Shown here in pieces: positions 9,448 through 21,357 of a stretch of 64,000 nt of DNA. The DNA comes from Panorpa germanica (taxonomy: Eukaryota; Arthropoda; Insecta; Mecoptera; Panorpidae): the NCBI GenBank assembly GCA_963678705.1, contig OY783204.1, positions 6,889,834-6,953,833 of the forward strand, written 5' to 3'. Both the position numbers and the translations under genes were made by a program. Each line of letters starts with the position of its first letter. Within the stretch, counting starts at the first letter, position 1. The notes beneath the pieces were generated by a model. That model did no database searches. It was not told the origin of the DNA and saw only the letters and a program-made list of their open reading frames with translations.

Positions 9448-9840
9448 CAGAGGTATTTTAACCAGAAAAATCGGATAAAGATGATTGTTAATTGAACTAA
9501 AGTTGCATAGAATAAGAACATTTAAATGTTAGAATAGATCATAAGTATCATTTTATAAAGTAACAATAAGAAATTTTGGAAATAGAAAGGATAATTTTAA
9601 CAGTAAACGTATTCTAGGGTGTCAAGATAGTTTTGTTTAAGAGTTACACAGATGAGCTATTAAAATGATTTTTTTCTGAACAGAAAGTATTGTAGCATTG
9701 TTGTTATAGACGTATGATTTTAAAAAGATTGGATATGAGTGCTAGCTAGAAATTAAAGAGAATAGATTGTATTCGTGATTTGCTATGAGTTATTTATTGA
9801 CTATGAGATATTTGAATACTGAAATAATGATGAAAATAAA

Positions 9841-9999
9841 GTATATGGAATTATTGAGTTATCGCCGAAAATGGAAATCGGTATGAACGGTTTAAAGGAA
9901 ACCAAGAAGTATATGGAACTATTGAGTTATCGCCGAAAATGGAAATCGGTATGAACGGTTTATAGGAAACCCAGATGAACGGTTTAAAGGAAACCAAGA
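9841..9999 (+). repeat. 68-bp tandem duplication plus partial third copy
   Basis: The unit beginning GTATATGGAATTATTGAGTT starts at 9841 and again at 9909. A 26-bp partial copy (ATGAACGGTTTAAAGGAAAC) follows near 9974. Copies differ by few bases. Confidence 0.8.
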
Positions 10000-12259
10000 A
10001 ATTGAATAAGGAAAAAGATATGAAGTACTAGAAAGGAGTACAATGAGCTACGGATAAGTAGATATTTATTGAATATGTAATAATGATTAGTTGCAAATCG
10101 ACGTTGATGAAATAAAGAACACTCAAATTTGAATGAAGTAAAACAATTCGAAAAGTAATAAAACATACGGTCAGTAAAATAAAACATTAACATAATGAGT
10201 ATAGATACAAGTAAAAGTAGACATTCTTCACACACTCTAGTAATATATTATGATACATTAAGATTTAGGTAGGTAGTAGATTAGGATTTTGATTTTAAGA
10301 AATTTAAAAGTAAATAATGGGATAAAGTTTAAAGAAAACTTGAGATTTAAATAGAACGGTAGAAAACGATATCAAAGTGTTAAAAAAAAACATAATAAAT
10401 GAACAGCGTAATTTGAATAATGTGTAAGAGTATAGAATTTGAATAAAAATATAAACTTTTGTTACAGACATAAAGTAGGTTAAGGTCAATTTGAAAAAGG
10501 GATTATTTTATCGTTAAATTAGTTGTTAAATGAGAACTAATAATGTACTTTAATATTTTACGAGTAAATGAAACATAAAAACAGAAAGGTCATGAGTTAA
10601 GAAAATAAACATATAATCAGGAACTAAAGTTATTTGTAACAGATGTATTGAAATTCGAGTCAGAAAGGTCATAGAAGAAATTACCACTTGAGTATATAAG
10701 TGAGTATAAATAAGATTTTTAACAGGGTTTGAGAACATAAATTAGATAAGGGTACTTAATAATAAACAAATTAGACCAGAAGTTACAGATGTACGAAACA
10801 TGAGTAACAATTAAATTTTAAAGAATAATTATTTTTGTTTTTATTGAGATATACTAATGCTATATAATTTCAGATGACAGGATATATGATGAATACAGCA
10901 AGCAGAATAGGATGACTTATTTGAAGATTTTATATCATAAATATTGAATAAATTAAAATGTTTTTCTGTTCACAGATTGTTTTGGAAACTTTAATAAGGA
11001 AAGAAGAAGATTTTAAAATTGATAAGAGGTATTCATTGAAAATTTGAACACTTGTATTGTTAAATTGCATTGAGATATAATATAATATAGAGAAAAGAAA
11101 TTTTATTTTGTGAAACACATGTATAACTACATGCGAATATAAAAAGTTGTTTTAAATTCAAGTAACAAGTGTTGAAGTTTAATAATTATGTTTACCTTGA
11201 CTATAGTATTTGAGTAAAGTATCTATAAAATTAAGATTTTGTTGTTTAAAAATAATAAAAAGATTTAAGAATAATTTTTGATATACCCATGTTAGAGTAA
11301 TGTTTTGATTTGAAAGAAATAAATATAATAAATTTGTTAAATGGAAAAATACAGTAAATGAGAATAAGTTCATTAAAAATATTCGTTAATAAAAGTATAA
11401 ACTAAAGTATGGAATATTGATTCAAGATTTAAGAGAAAAGTTAAATTTGTATTTGTATTAAAGAAAGAAAAATATGTTTACATTAAATTTCATTGTTATG
11501 TAGAATTAACAGTAGTTGGTAAGAGGTATGAAAATAATTTATGGTATAAATATTGCAAAGTTTGAAAACATATATAGAACAATCAAAGAAAAAAAAAGTA
11601 ATAAGATATTGATGATATTTAAAAAGAAAAAAGAAACACATGCCGTAAGATATTTACATGTTATGTTTAAAATATAATTAAAATAACTAGATATTAAGAT
11701 ATGCTATGAAATAAATTCATATTTTGTAATGACTATAACTTCTAAGTAAAGTTAATCAAAATATTAGTAAAAGAGCTATACAAGAGCCAAATTTGTTATG
11801 TCAATTGTAAGAAATTATAGAAAAAAAAGACAGAAAATGAATTTATAATTAAGATAATTACGTAAGGGTATAAATTGCAGCATTTACAACAACGAGGAAC
11901 TGAAGGATGAGACCAGTAGTTGATTTTCATAATGCGTAAGACTAAGGTAATAAGTGTGAATACTTGGACGAGTCAATGATCGAAGGTACGAGAGAAACTA
12001 CCAGAATGCAAGACGTTATGAGATGAAGATTCCGATGAAATCGATGCAAATTGAAAAAGATGAAGAAAACAATACGAAATGACGAAGTCCGTGAATAATC
12101 CAGAAGAAATTAAGGGTCTAAGTGAAGCAGTAATCACTTAAGAAGAAAACATGTGTAGTAAACTACAAGTATTGTAAACAGAACGAGAATTTACAAATGT
12201 AATGGACCATTAAAAAAAAAACTATCAGTATTGTTTATACGAGCTACGGAATATGAGAA

Positions 12260-12402
12260 CCAAATGCTAAGCTGCAAAGCAGTAGCATAAGGACGAATTC
12301 GAAAACAAACCGAGGCAGAGCGTATTCGAAATATGAAGCCAGATGCAAAGCAGTAGGACAAGGACGTATTCGAAAACAAACCGAGGCAGAGCGTATTCGA
12401 AA
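12260..12402 (+). repeat. 71-bp tandem duplication
   Basis: Two copies share TGCAAAGCAGTAG (12273 and 12344) and ACAAACCGAGGCAGAGCGTA; spacing is 71 bp. The region lies 260 bp before the purine tract of the nested element. Confidence 0.8.
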
Positions 12403-12646
12403 CGAAGAAAAGTATTCACTTATTTATCAAAGTTAATCGCATATTGTTATGAAACTATGAGAATGAAATCTACCTATATACAGCAGATAAAGAAGAATTA
12501 TTTTAATTATCAACGACTATATATGATTGATTTATTGATTTAAATTTTAAATTACATTTATTTTATTAAGGTTTCAATTATGAATGAATCTAGAAATACG
12601 GGAAAGACTAATAAAATTATAATCATTGGATTATAGATTTTAATTT

Positions 12647-12661
12647 AAAAATGGGGAGTAA
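12647..12661 (+). other. Polypurine tract, nested element
   Basis: AAAAATGGGGAGTAA lies immediately before the 3' LTR, the position of the plus-strand primer. One T interrupts the purines. Confidence 0.65.
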
Positions 12662-13566
12662 TGTAACAGTCCCATATAGGTTCATTAATTATTGATAATA
12701 TATTTTAACTAACTATTTAGGAACCATTGGAAGGTTCACATACAAAGTATTTTTAATAGTTTTAGTCGCCTTATTGTCGCGCATATTAGTTAGATTAAGT
12801 ATTGTTTTATCGATAGGACCATGTCTCATATTAATATTATTTCTAAAAATGCTGACGCAGTATTTACAATAACTTTTAAGAGAAATATTAACTAACTTCT
12901 TTTGTGCGTAAGGCACGTGTAGCTTGAAATAATGTTTATATTAAAACCAAACTCAAAACCAAAGCCATGATGACGGAATAAGTTTAAATGAGGTCATCTT
13001 TTGAAACAAAGGGTTTTAAGCTATATAAACTGAGTTTAAGAGAAGAGTGGGGATCATTCCATCTTGATCACGGGTCAGTCCATCTCGATCAATCAGTCTA
13101 TACAGACCCCGTCAAATAAGGGAGTAGCGCCCCTTAGTCGGTGGTTCGGGTATTAGTCAGTCGCTTTGATATAATAATGATAAAGTTACTAAGATTTGTA
13201 TTAATTAAGTTTTTGAATAATAAAGAATTAAGTGTTAATGATTCCCTTGTTTTAATTGTAAAAGTACTTAGAATTAACGGTCGCGTCGTCGCGTTAAATA
13301 AAGTGATTGTCCAAAGCAGAGGAAGCTGCCTGCAGAAAGTACAAAAAGTGAGTAAAACCTAATATATTTATGTAATATGATTAGATGAGGTAATAAGTCC
13401 TGAATGATAAAGAAGCCTCCACAATTAGCATTAGCTTAGGTCATCCGACTCAAGGAGATCCAGATCTCTAAAAGAACTCTTCGCATGAGACGATTGTAGA
13501 ATCGCTCTCATAAAATAAGTAACTACCACCATATATAGATAGTAGATATAAGGGGGTAGGGTTACA
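12662..13566 (+). repeat. 3' LTR of nested gag-only element
   Basis: 905 bp, almost identical to 5962-6866; differences include G for A near 12680, a TTTCTAAAAA for TTTTCAAAAA change near 12842 and C for T near 13147. It is followed by the ATAA duplication at 13567-13570. Confidence 0.92.
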
Positions 13567-13570
13567 ATAA

Positions 13571-14141
13571 CAATCAATTCCTATGCAAGCTTAGCGAACC
13601 ACTCAACATCGAGGAAACCACCTGTGAGATAGAACTAATTCAAAATCAGCCAACCAGCAAATGTCAACCCTTAGTGATTTCTCTAACCGCCATCAAGATC
13701 CAGAACATCGAACTCAACACCTGGATGTTAATCACAAATGACGAAACCAGTGGCACCTTAACATGGAGCGGCCAGCGTGACATACGTCTACAAGGAACAT
13801 ATATAATACACCTTGCACGAGATTGTCAATTTTCTGTTTCAGATAATACTCTTCAATACATAGATATAGAAGAGAAAGTCGAAGCTTGGAACACCATTTC
13901 ACTGCCAAAAATACCAGAGATCCAAAACAAACACCTAAACATCTCTACCGTGACCAACCTAAATCACCTGGATCTGGGCAACGTAGACAAGCTACAGACC
14001 ACCCTAGCCCTACTACCTGAAGACTTCGATGACAGATAAATCTCAGACCATGTTCACATAATTAATTATACATTATTACCTATATTATTCATAATAATTA
14101 CTATTGTAGTATATAAGTTAATCAAATATTTTAGAAAATAA
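13571..14141 (+). pseudogene. Env-like gene, second part
   Basis: Coding resumes after the nested LTR element. An open stretch of 121 codons (13674-14036) with a further in-frame part upstream has Env features: paired Cys, a TWSGQRDIRLQG region, and a conserved end close to LNHLDLGNVDKLQ followed by LLPEDFDDR. A single TAA at 14037-14039 stops it. The same frame then continues for 33 codons through a hydrophobic segment of about 20 residues and a Lys/Arg-rich tail to TAA 14139-14141, the position of a membrane anchor. The gene is thus broken by frameshifts in its first part, by the nested insertion, and by this stop. Family assignment follows errantivirus Env knowledge. Confidence 0.6.
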
Positions 14142-14238
14142 AAATAATAAAAAATGAAAATTCACAAGAAATAAATAGCAAAAATATTGAAGAGTTGCAA
14201 AAATCTTTTGCTACATTAGAAGCATAAGATTTTATCTT

Positions 14239-14248
14239 AGAGGGTAGG
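14239..14248 (+). other. Polypurine tract, errantivirus-like element
   Basis: AGAGGGTAGG lies directly before the 3' LTR. A short purine tract at this position is needed to prime the plus strand. Confidence 0.7.
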
Positions 14249-14593
14249 TGTTATAACTCACATTCCATACGACACAAACTAACAATGTCTCTTCAGTATC
14301 TTTGCTGATCATGCACTTTATAGATAATAAAATAGTATATAAGTAATATGTTAATCTTAATCTTAGTTAGTTCATGTATAAACTGCATCGTGCAGTTAGT
14401 AATTGGCTCACCACTTTTTGAGTTCAAGATCATGTATAATCTGCATCGCGCAGATAGTAATTGGCTGACTCAACATTTGAGACTAGGCATAAGCTGTATC
14501 GCACAGTGATTATTAGTCCAAATAAATATTATTTAAGTAAAACTAAAATAAATTGTTTTTTTTATTAAAGTCTAAATTACTCAAACTTTAATT
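14249..14593 (+). repeat. 3' LTR of errantivirus-like element
   Basis: 345 bp matching 238-581, followed by ATAT (14594-14597). It differs by about six substitutions or single-base changes, for example TTATAG for CTAGAG near 14319. Confidence 0.9.
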
Positions 14594-14597
14594 ATAT

Positions 14598-16862
14598 TCA
14601 CACATTTTTGCCATAATATCGTCATTTTTCTGCATGGGTTTTATCATTTTTTTTCGAATTCCTCGACAAGCATTCTTCTGGAAGCACACTCTGTTGTTAA
14701 TAATTTTATCATCAAAGCTCTTGCACTTAATTCGCATCTTAAACTGAGTGGACACATTACTCCCAGCACCACCCTTTACACCTTTCTAATGCCTCTTGCC
14801 ACTTTTTAGTTAGGCTCAATAGCACCTCTGCCCCATACTCCAAATGCAGTCTAACTAATGCGTTATACATGTGTACCATTAGGTGTACATTTGCACCCCC
14901 TTCCGCCCGTTAGCAACCTTAATGAGGTAATAGCGGGTTCTACTTTATCTCTTATGTCCCTATAGATCTCTTTGTCGTCCTTCTCGCACTGAATCTAAAT
15001 CCCAAGTACATAACTAAGTTACTGTACGGTAAACTTGTATTTAAAAAGAAGATATTACTTAGCTTTTTATATTCTATCTTACCGATTCCTAATAATTCTG
15101 TCTTATTGGGATTAGCCTATAGCGTTACCGAACTCAACCATTCTTCTATTTTGATCGCCGTCTCTTGCATACCTGCTTTAACTTGCCTCTCATTATTTCG
15201 CCGTACTACTATGACAACATCATCTGCGTATACTCTATAAAAGTTAACTGGATCAATAAAATTTTCTATTTTTCTTACAGTCAAATCAAATAGCCAAGGG
15301 CTCACAGGGGCTTCTTATGGTAAACCTTTTTCTCTTATGATATTCTCTCCTTTCTTGTCTCCGAACCAAAAATGTACTTTCCTCCTCTGCAATAATTGGA
15401 TTAGTAGCGACGCCATTATTTTAATATTCTCTTTTTTTCCCGATTCTCTTATCATATTAAGGTCGTTGATCCCCTCTCTAGTGCCTCTTTCTTTACGAAA
15501 TATTATCATTTTTTATATTTTTCTCACTCCAATGTTCCAATCATCTTGTCAATATTTTTTCAAATAATTTTCTTAGACAGTTGAAAATATTGATTTTTCT
15601 ATAAATAGATAGCAAATCACTTGGTTTCCCCTTCCTTATTATTTGCACCACCTGTACTTCTAACCAAGACTCTTAAATTATTGACTTTTCTAAAATCCCA
15701 TTGAACAAATTTTTCCAAAGCCTGGTAAGTTTTTAATCATGTCGTATGAAATACCATCTGGTCCAAGGGTCCTTCCTTTCGCTCCTGCTAATGCTACTTC
15801 CATCTCCCACTCTTCTAATTTATCTAAAAGCGTTAAATCACCTCCGTGTCTATCTTTCCCATAATCTAGAAGTTTACTACTGTCCAACTCTGTTTCCGCC
15901 TCTTCTAAACCTCTTATTACCTTCAACTAAATCTTTTTTTCCTTTTAATAAATTTGTAGCTTTCTTTTTAGCTTCTTTCCACAAATCTCTATTTGTATCT
16001 ACGCCTACTTCTATATGCAGATTTTCTAATCTTTACTGCTTTGGTACAATCTTCATCCCACCAGATATTTGGTTTCCTCCAACTGATCTTAGTAGTCTCT
16101 TGTTCCTTTTGACAAATTGCTGCTTCACGCGCTGCGCTTTCAATAAAACTAACAATCGAATCATATTCTCCTTGCATGAATGAAAAATTGCTTCCGCTCC
16201 TATACAACTTATCTTCTACTCTCTTTTTGAATTTATTCCAATCCATTGTGCTTATTTCACAATTTAGTCTATATCTTAGTTCTTTTCTTCCTGAAACATA
16301 CCATCCTTGTCCTGTTATCCTAATCAAACGATGGTCGGAGTTCAGTTGTTTATTTATCACTTCCCAATTTATTTCTTCTACTAAGTCAATTGACATCCAT
16401 GATAAATCTAATACCGAGACCATCCCTGTCCCTGGATCAACTTCGGTTCCCTCACCTTTGCTTTAAGAATTTGCTAACCTCTAATATCATCTCGTTAGCT
16501 GCCCCATGCTCCTGAATGCGTATTCCAATCACCTATAATCAACTGTAACTTTTGGGTCTGTAACTTCATTCACTAATCTTTCTATGTTTGCTATAAAGAC
16601 TATCGCATCTTGCGGCATGTAAACTGAAACATTATTTATGTTTCTATTTCCCCACTTCACTTTTACCCCTACATATTCCATTCTGTCTCTATTCTTTAAA
16701 TTTAACTCTCTTATAAAAACCTCTGCTTTTACTATCAAAGCCACACCCTAAATCCTGGCCATTTTATTACATCCATCTCAGTTAACCACCTCTCTTGCAA
16801 TGCCACTATACTCACTTTGTTCTCATATACATGTAGACTTTTTTAATTATCTACATTAGTAG
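14598..16862 (-). pseudogene. LINE A ORF2: endonuclease and reverse transcriptase (right part)
   Basis: On the minus strand the order is endonuclease start (VSIVALQERWL near 16830; VSVYMPQD near 16620), endonuclease end (NSDHRLI near 16330), and a linker with WWDED. RT then begins with GRTLGPDGISYDMIKNLP near 15745. The catalytic YADDVV lies near 15225, and the thumb NALVRLHLEYGAEVL near 14840. Several stops and frame changes separate these pieces, so it is dead. The chain continues at 233-1 with RNase H after the errantivirus insertion. The layout is that of an I-group LINE. Plus-strand frames in this stretch are shadows. Confidence 0.75.
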
Positions 16863-18059
16863 TTTATGAATCTATTACCATCCCGGTACAGACTCCGCTT
16901 TGCAGGTTAGAATTTACAATCACGTGTTGAGATTCTATTATGCAGCCTAGAACTATTCAATCACTGTTGATAGCTCACAATTTGTAGGTTATATCTCTAA
17001 CCATCTGTTGAGATCCTAATTTGTAGGTAATTTTCCACAATTATAAGTTACAATTAACATAAGTCTCCAAGTTGTAGTACAAATAACAATATAGTTTCTT
17101 TTAAAACGAGTAAACACATAATTTGGATATTAATAGTTTAATCACTTATCATAGTCACAAAATTACATCTAAATAAAGTTAATTAATCTTAATTATATTC
17201 ACAACAAAATACACTAGATTAAATACAATATAGTTCTTTACAATGTTTATGCGTTACACCCGTAATTCGCAGTACAATTGTCCATAGTTAACAACACAAT
17301 ATTCTTAATGAAAATACACACTAGTACTAAACATTACATTTGCTGTCTAACTCTATTGTTTACGATAATCACAATATCAATTATATTACACCTAGTAATT
17401 AATTCAACTATGATTTTATATTCACAAAATAGCAACCAAATACAACTAGTATTATTCTTTCGCCATTTTCTATTGAACACTTTTGCACACGACACGTTGT
17501 ACGTGTATTCATGAGACAACGCCTTGATGACTCATCATCTTGAACAGCTAGCATACGCCGTTCGGCTGTTTGCTGTAAGCGAACTGATAAGTATCTTTCT
17601 GTGAACGGCTGTAGTGTCTGTCACTGGTTTATTTATACATTTAAATTACCCCCGTTCTTATCCAAGATCTCTACCCTAGTTTACAGATTACTTATTTCTA
17701 TTTCTTAAAACTAAATATAATTTAACTTAAAATTACTCCTTAAAAAATAATCCCACATACATATTGTTTCAACTCCGTTAATTTATTCTTTATCGATCTA
17801 CAATTCTACTGCACAATACTTTTATCCCCGAGATTCATCAAATAAATACAAATAAAGTAATTAAAAGAAAATTAAACATAGAAAAACCGACTCACGAAAT
17901 CTAACTTATGAACTTATTTTCCTCCCGACTCTTATCATTCTTTAAAGGGCATTTTGAAGAGTTGTGTGTGTGTTTCTTCTTCATATTCTCCTTCTCTGTT
18001 CCTTTTTTATTATTTTCTTTTTTAATTTCGTCATCTTAATTTTTCTATTTTGTCGTAGG
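16863..18059. other. Unassigned AT-rich sequence
   Basis: No coding sequence recognised. Short imperfect repeats containing GTTGAGAT(T/C)CTA occur near 16930 and 17010, each followed by a T-rich GCAG or GTAGG. A moderately GC-rich patch at 17520-17600 has no clear motif. The stretch 17950-18059 is the low-complexity T-rich side of the Gypsy gag relic. Confidence 0.4.
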
Positions 18060-18905
18060 CTTCATTCTGTACCCATTTTAATAATTAAGTTCTACAAACT
18101 TTGGCAAAATATCTAATTTTTCCACAGTTTACTCATTTGGCTCCTTTTGCAGTGCACTGAGGTTCTCTACCAAAATGTCCCACTCTACCACAGCGATAGG
18201 AGGCTTCACTTCTTGACTCGCCGCATGTGTTTGTCTTTTGTCTACCTACGCCTGACCCATGACAAACCGCGTACATTGTTCAAAATTCGTATGGTTTCCA
18301 GAATTCTGCCCTTCTCTATGAACAACTTTATCTTTTTCGTTTGAATAATTGTTTATTATTATTCGAGGTTCCTGACTCTTTTTCAAAAGTGCCATTGTCA
18401 ATTCGAAACTTTCTGACGTTTTACCAACTTGGTTGACTTCATCCAGTTTCACTTTCTTCTTAGCTCGACTGATTGACAACCTCAACCAAATTGTCTCAAA
18501 ATTCACATAACTTAGCCCGGATTATTAATCTAGCAATATATTGTTCTAATGTTTTATCAGGATTTTGTTCCATTTTTCTAAAAACATGTCTTTCATATGT
18601 AGTATTAGACTGACCTTAATAATGTTCATCTAGAGCTAATAACATTAATTCATAACTCAACTTTGGTTGGAGATGGTTCTAATTTTTCATCTGCCGAAGA
18701 ATAATACACGTCTTGCACTTCCATTCCTGCACAGTGCAAAAAAGTATTCTTTATACGTTAAAAATTGGTTACTCCAGCAGCATCAATATAACGCTTAAAT
18801 GCTCTTTTCCATCTCTTCCATTCGTTACCACAATTTGCTTTATATTAGCTGGCAAAAAGGGTGGTAAGCTGTACCGTCATTGTAGCACATTTGACCATTT
18901 CCTTA
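18060..18905 (-). pseudogene. Ty3/Gypsy gag relic with zinc knuckles
   Basis: Minus-strand fragments in gag order: GNEWKRWKRAFKRYIDAAG near 18800, then FRKMEQNPDKTLEQYIARL near 18550. The lysine-rich region at 18246-18506 follows, then two CCHC-type knuckles (SYRCGRVGHFGR and VNCGKIRYFAKVCR) near 18205-18090. Stops interrupt all frames. This resembles Gypsy Gags common in insects and other animals. No pol follows on the minus strand below 18050 and no LTR was identified. Confidence 0.65.
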
Positions 18906-19633
18906 TTTAATTATAATTTTGACAATTAAATTAAAACCCAGTAAGCATTTTTAAGTTAACGCATAGTCCCCATCCATCTTCTTTTTATGTATGACAGACC
19001 ATCAAGTTATACATATAGGTTTGTAACTTAACCAGCTTTCTAATTTTTTGATGTCATTAATCAAAGACACCATATTATCATTTTCAAATAAGCCTTAGCG
19101 GCGTTAACATTACTGGTACGCATATCAGAAATTAACTAGTTACTAAAAGTATTGTACAATTATAAGAATAAAAACAAAAGTGAAAATAAAGCAAAATAAC
19201 CAGTACTCATTTAACAAATTCTTCGTTGACTTAAAACACAAATCTACATCAAAACAATAACAATCACATATTTTTATTTGTACTATTGTTTATCTTTAAA
19301 CATATTTGATATAAAGAAAGTACGTCTACTTAAAAGTTACTTCGAAACAAACTATTTACGTTGATTTAATTATTTTTTGTCCCATAATGACGTCATACAG
19401 CTAAACCCAAAATTCGTACCTTAGTCGTTTTATAGTTATAAACATATCTTATAGTTATTTTTTTATCGTGGTATTTGCTCCTCCTGGCGCCTATTAGCCA
19501 GTACGCTTCATACTTCTAGAAGACATACTAATGTAAGGTTACTTAAACTCTCTTGTTATTTGTCAGGATTAGTTTGATTTAGGCGCAATAATTTAATATA
19601 CAAATTAATGTCAAGTATGAATTTATAACACAA
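18906..19633. other. Unassigned AT-rich sequence upstream of gag relic
   Basis: This could contain the leader or LTR of the minus-strand Gypsy relic, but I found no repeated LTR partner or primer site. No coding sequence is visible. Confidence 0.35.
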
Positions 19634-19944
19634 CTAGCTGTCCCGGCCACGCGTTGCTGTGACTAACATAGCGCCATCTATTGAATATTTACTCAATCTA
19701 TATTTACTCAATCTAGTCAACAGATGTCGCCATCTTTTAAAATTGTTTGGAGCTAACACATAATTAATTAATTTGCAATAAGATAATATTGCAATCATAA
19801 ATTGAGATGTAAGCTATATTATCTTTCCAGTTGGATCAAACTGCACACGGTGTACAAATTTGATTAAAATCGGTTAAGTAGTTTAGGAGTCCATCGCGGA
19901 CAAACTCGGACAAACATGTGACACGTAATTTATATATATTAAGA
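19634..19944 (-). mobile_element. Non-autonomous Helitron, 311 bp
   Basis: On the minus strand it begins TCTTAATATATATAAATTAC and ends GCCGGGACAGCTAG followed by T. These match the 5' TC and 3' CTAG(T) ends of Helitrons and resemble the widespread insect families with ACCGATTTTAATC in the 5' region. It lies between A (19945) and T as expected for Helitron targets, without a duplication. It has no coding capacity. Confidence 0.7.
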
Positions 19945-20908
19945 TAAGTTCCTACTACAAAATCTAAGTATAATCTCTACAAGGTATTACTTCTGAGACT
20001 GGCGTATAAAGTACAGTCAGCTCATTCTATTCAAGTTTATTTACATTAACAATATAGAAATGTGGCTAAAATGGCCCGACAACCCGTTTGCCAGAGAACC
20101 TCTGTTTACGGCTAATTATGGTTTAACCCATATTTGTTGTTCCTTCCAATTTTGTTATCAGTAGGTTATCTTTATCTTTTGTATAATCTATAAAAGAAAC
20201 ATATTCTTTATACAGAGTACACATTGTGTGGCAAGCAAGCAAATTTGGTGTATCTAAAATCGCGTATCTAGCTAAATGAATTCTGCAGGTTAAACGCATA
20301 ACACTGTGTCACAAAAGGAAAGAAAAGTGTGTATTAGTTCAAATACAAACCTCTACACGCTATTGACGTCAAATGTTAAATATTAGCGCTATCTAAGATT
20401 GAAACTAATTTGTAGTTTGAATACTGAAAAAAAGATATAAAATAGAAATTTAATAAAATCTAAAATCTGCAATACAAAGCTACTGACTTACTCATTTCTT
20501 TATAATGTATATAAAAACGAATAAGATATAAGCATAAGTTAAAAACCTCGTTTAAGCATGTCAACTGGATTTCTTTGTATTTAAGATTATAGATGTTAAG
20601 AATAGATAGCTTGTTAAGAATAGCGATTTAAAATCTGAAGTTCTTATTTAATCTTTAGAGTCCTCTCACATAGCAACTGTTTTCTTGTGAATTGCGATTT
20701 TACCAAGAGACTAGCACCCTTCATCATGAGACAAAGTTTCTATTTTAATGTTTAATAATACAACACTGGTACAAAGTGCTGCCAAAATAACTCCTTCGTG
20801 TCTTATATATCTAACAGCATTGGCTGCATGCAATCATATTTAACATAATTGGAGCGAAACGGTGAGAGAGGAAAACTATACAAACATATAGATTATGAGT
20901 AAAATAAA
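19945..20908. other. Intergenic sequence upstream of Cys/Pro-rich locus
   Basis: No gene or repeat recognised. A 34-codon plus-strand frame near 20059 (MWLKWPDNPFAREPLF) is isolated and not called. Confidence 0.4.
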
Positions 20909-20939
20909 TATAAAAGCGGGTGAGACGAACCGTCGGTTC
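20909..20939 (+). promoter_or_regulatory. Candidate core promoter: TATA box and palindrome
   Basis: TATAAAAG at 20909-20916 is a canonical TATA box. About 11 bp downstream GAACCGTCGGTTC (20927-20939) is a perfect 6+1+6 palindrome, overlapping the expected start point 25-30 bp after the TATA box. A T-rich acceptor-like TTTCTTTAG at about 20973-20981 follows. It lies on the same strand as the Cys/Pro-rich exons, 730 bp upstream of the first ATG. Function is inferred from motifs only. Confidence 0.35.
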
Positions 20940-21357
20940 ATCTTAAATTGAACATATAACATTACTTTTTCTTTCTTTAGGTAGCAGCGTTAAGAATCAG
21001 GAGTGGGTTGACCGAAATTGGCTTTTAGTTGCCAATTAAGTTATGATTATTTTTAGTAATGTTTTTGTGAAGAATTACATTGGAACTTTTAAGTGTTCTA
21101 TCACTTTGCTGTAGAAGTAGAAAGTCATTTCTTATTTTTCCAAAATCGAAAAAAAAAACATTTTTGTCAGCAAGTGTAATATTTCTTTGTATAAACTACA
21201 TAAGTAAAAATTATCTTTCTCAATTACATATCAAAAGGAATGATAAAGTTAAAGGTAAAGTTTAAAAGTATTTAACATTTTTTTATTATAACTTATGAAA
21301 ATAAAAAAAATATCAAAACAAATGAATGTACTACTATAATATGTGTATTCAATTTTG

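Larger units (their letters stand above)
9448..12646 (+). other. Long non-coding interior of nested element
   Basis: About 3.2 kb with stops in every frame; the longest frames are 60-80 codons and show no family signature. It occupies the place of pol. The base composition is very AT-rich and purine-biased on the plus strand, like the leader. It contains two separate tandem duplications (9841-9999 and 12260-12402). It may be replacement filler or pol decayed beyond recognition before the last transposition. Confidence 0.6.
5962..13566 (+). mobile_element. Nested LTR element: gag plus second ORF, no pol
   Basis: Two 905-bp LTRs (5962-6866 and 12662-13566), each beginning TGTAACAG and ending GGTTACA, bound a 7605-bp element. 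The target duplication is ATAA (5958-5961, 13567-13570). A putative primer site starts at 6870 and a purine tract precedes the 3' LTR. The LTRs differ at only about four positions by eye, so insertion is younger than the host errantivirus. The interior encodes a Gag-like protein and one overlapping ORF. The following 3.2 kb has no coding sequence that I can recognise and no RT, integrase or protease motif. It behaves like a large non-autonomous retrotransposon that retains gag. Confidence 0.85.
238..14593 (+). mobile_element. Errantivirus-like Ty3/Gypsy element, pol-defective, with nested insertion
   Basis: The element has near-identical LTRs (238-581 and 14249-14593), each ending AATT. It is flanked by the 4-bp duplication ATAT (234-237, 14594-14597). 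A primer binding site overlaps the last LTR base, as in errantiviruses of the 17.6/297/gypsy group. In order it carries a leader with a possible env signal-peptide exon, an open gag, degenerate sequence where protease and RT should be, integrase relics, an unidentified ORF, an env-like gene and a polypurine tract. Reverse transcriptase and RNase H are not recognisable. Env is interrupted by a 7.6 kb LTR element. The two LTRs differ at about six positions by eye, so insertion is fairly recent although the body is defective. Confidence 0.85.

Noticed and set aside
15337-16466. Plus-strand frames of 76, 145 and 96 codons
   Set aside because: They overlap recognisable minus-strand LINE endonuclease and RT sequence and are its shadows.
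20059-20161. 34-codon frame with MWLKWPDNPFAREPLF
   Set aside because: Short, no splice signals in phase, and no similar exon elsewhere in the locus.
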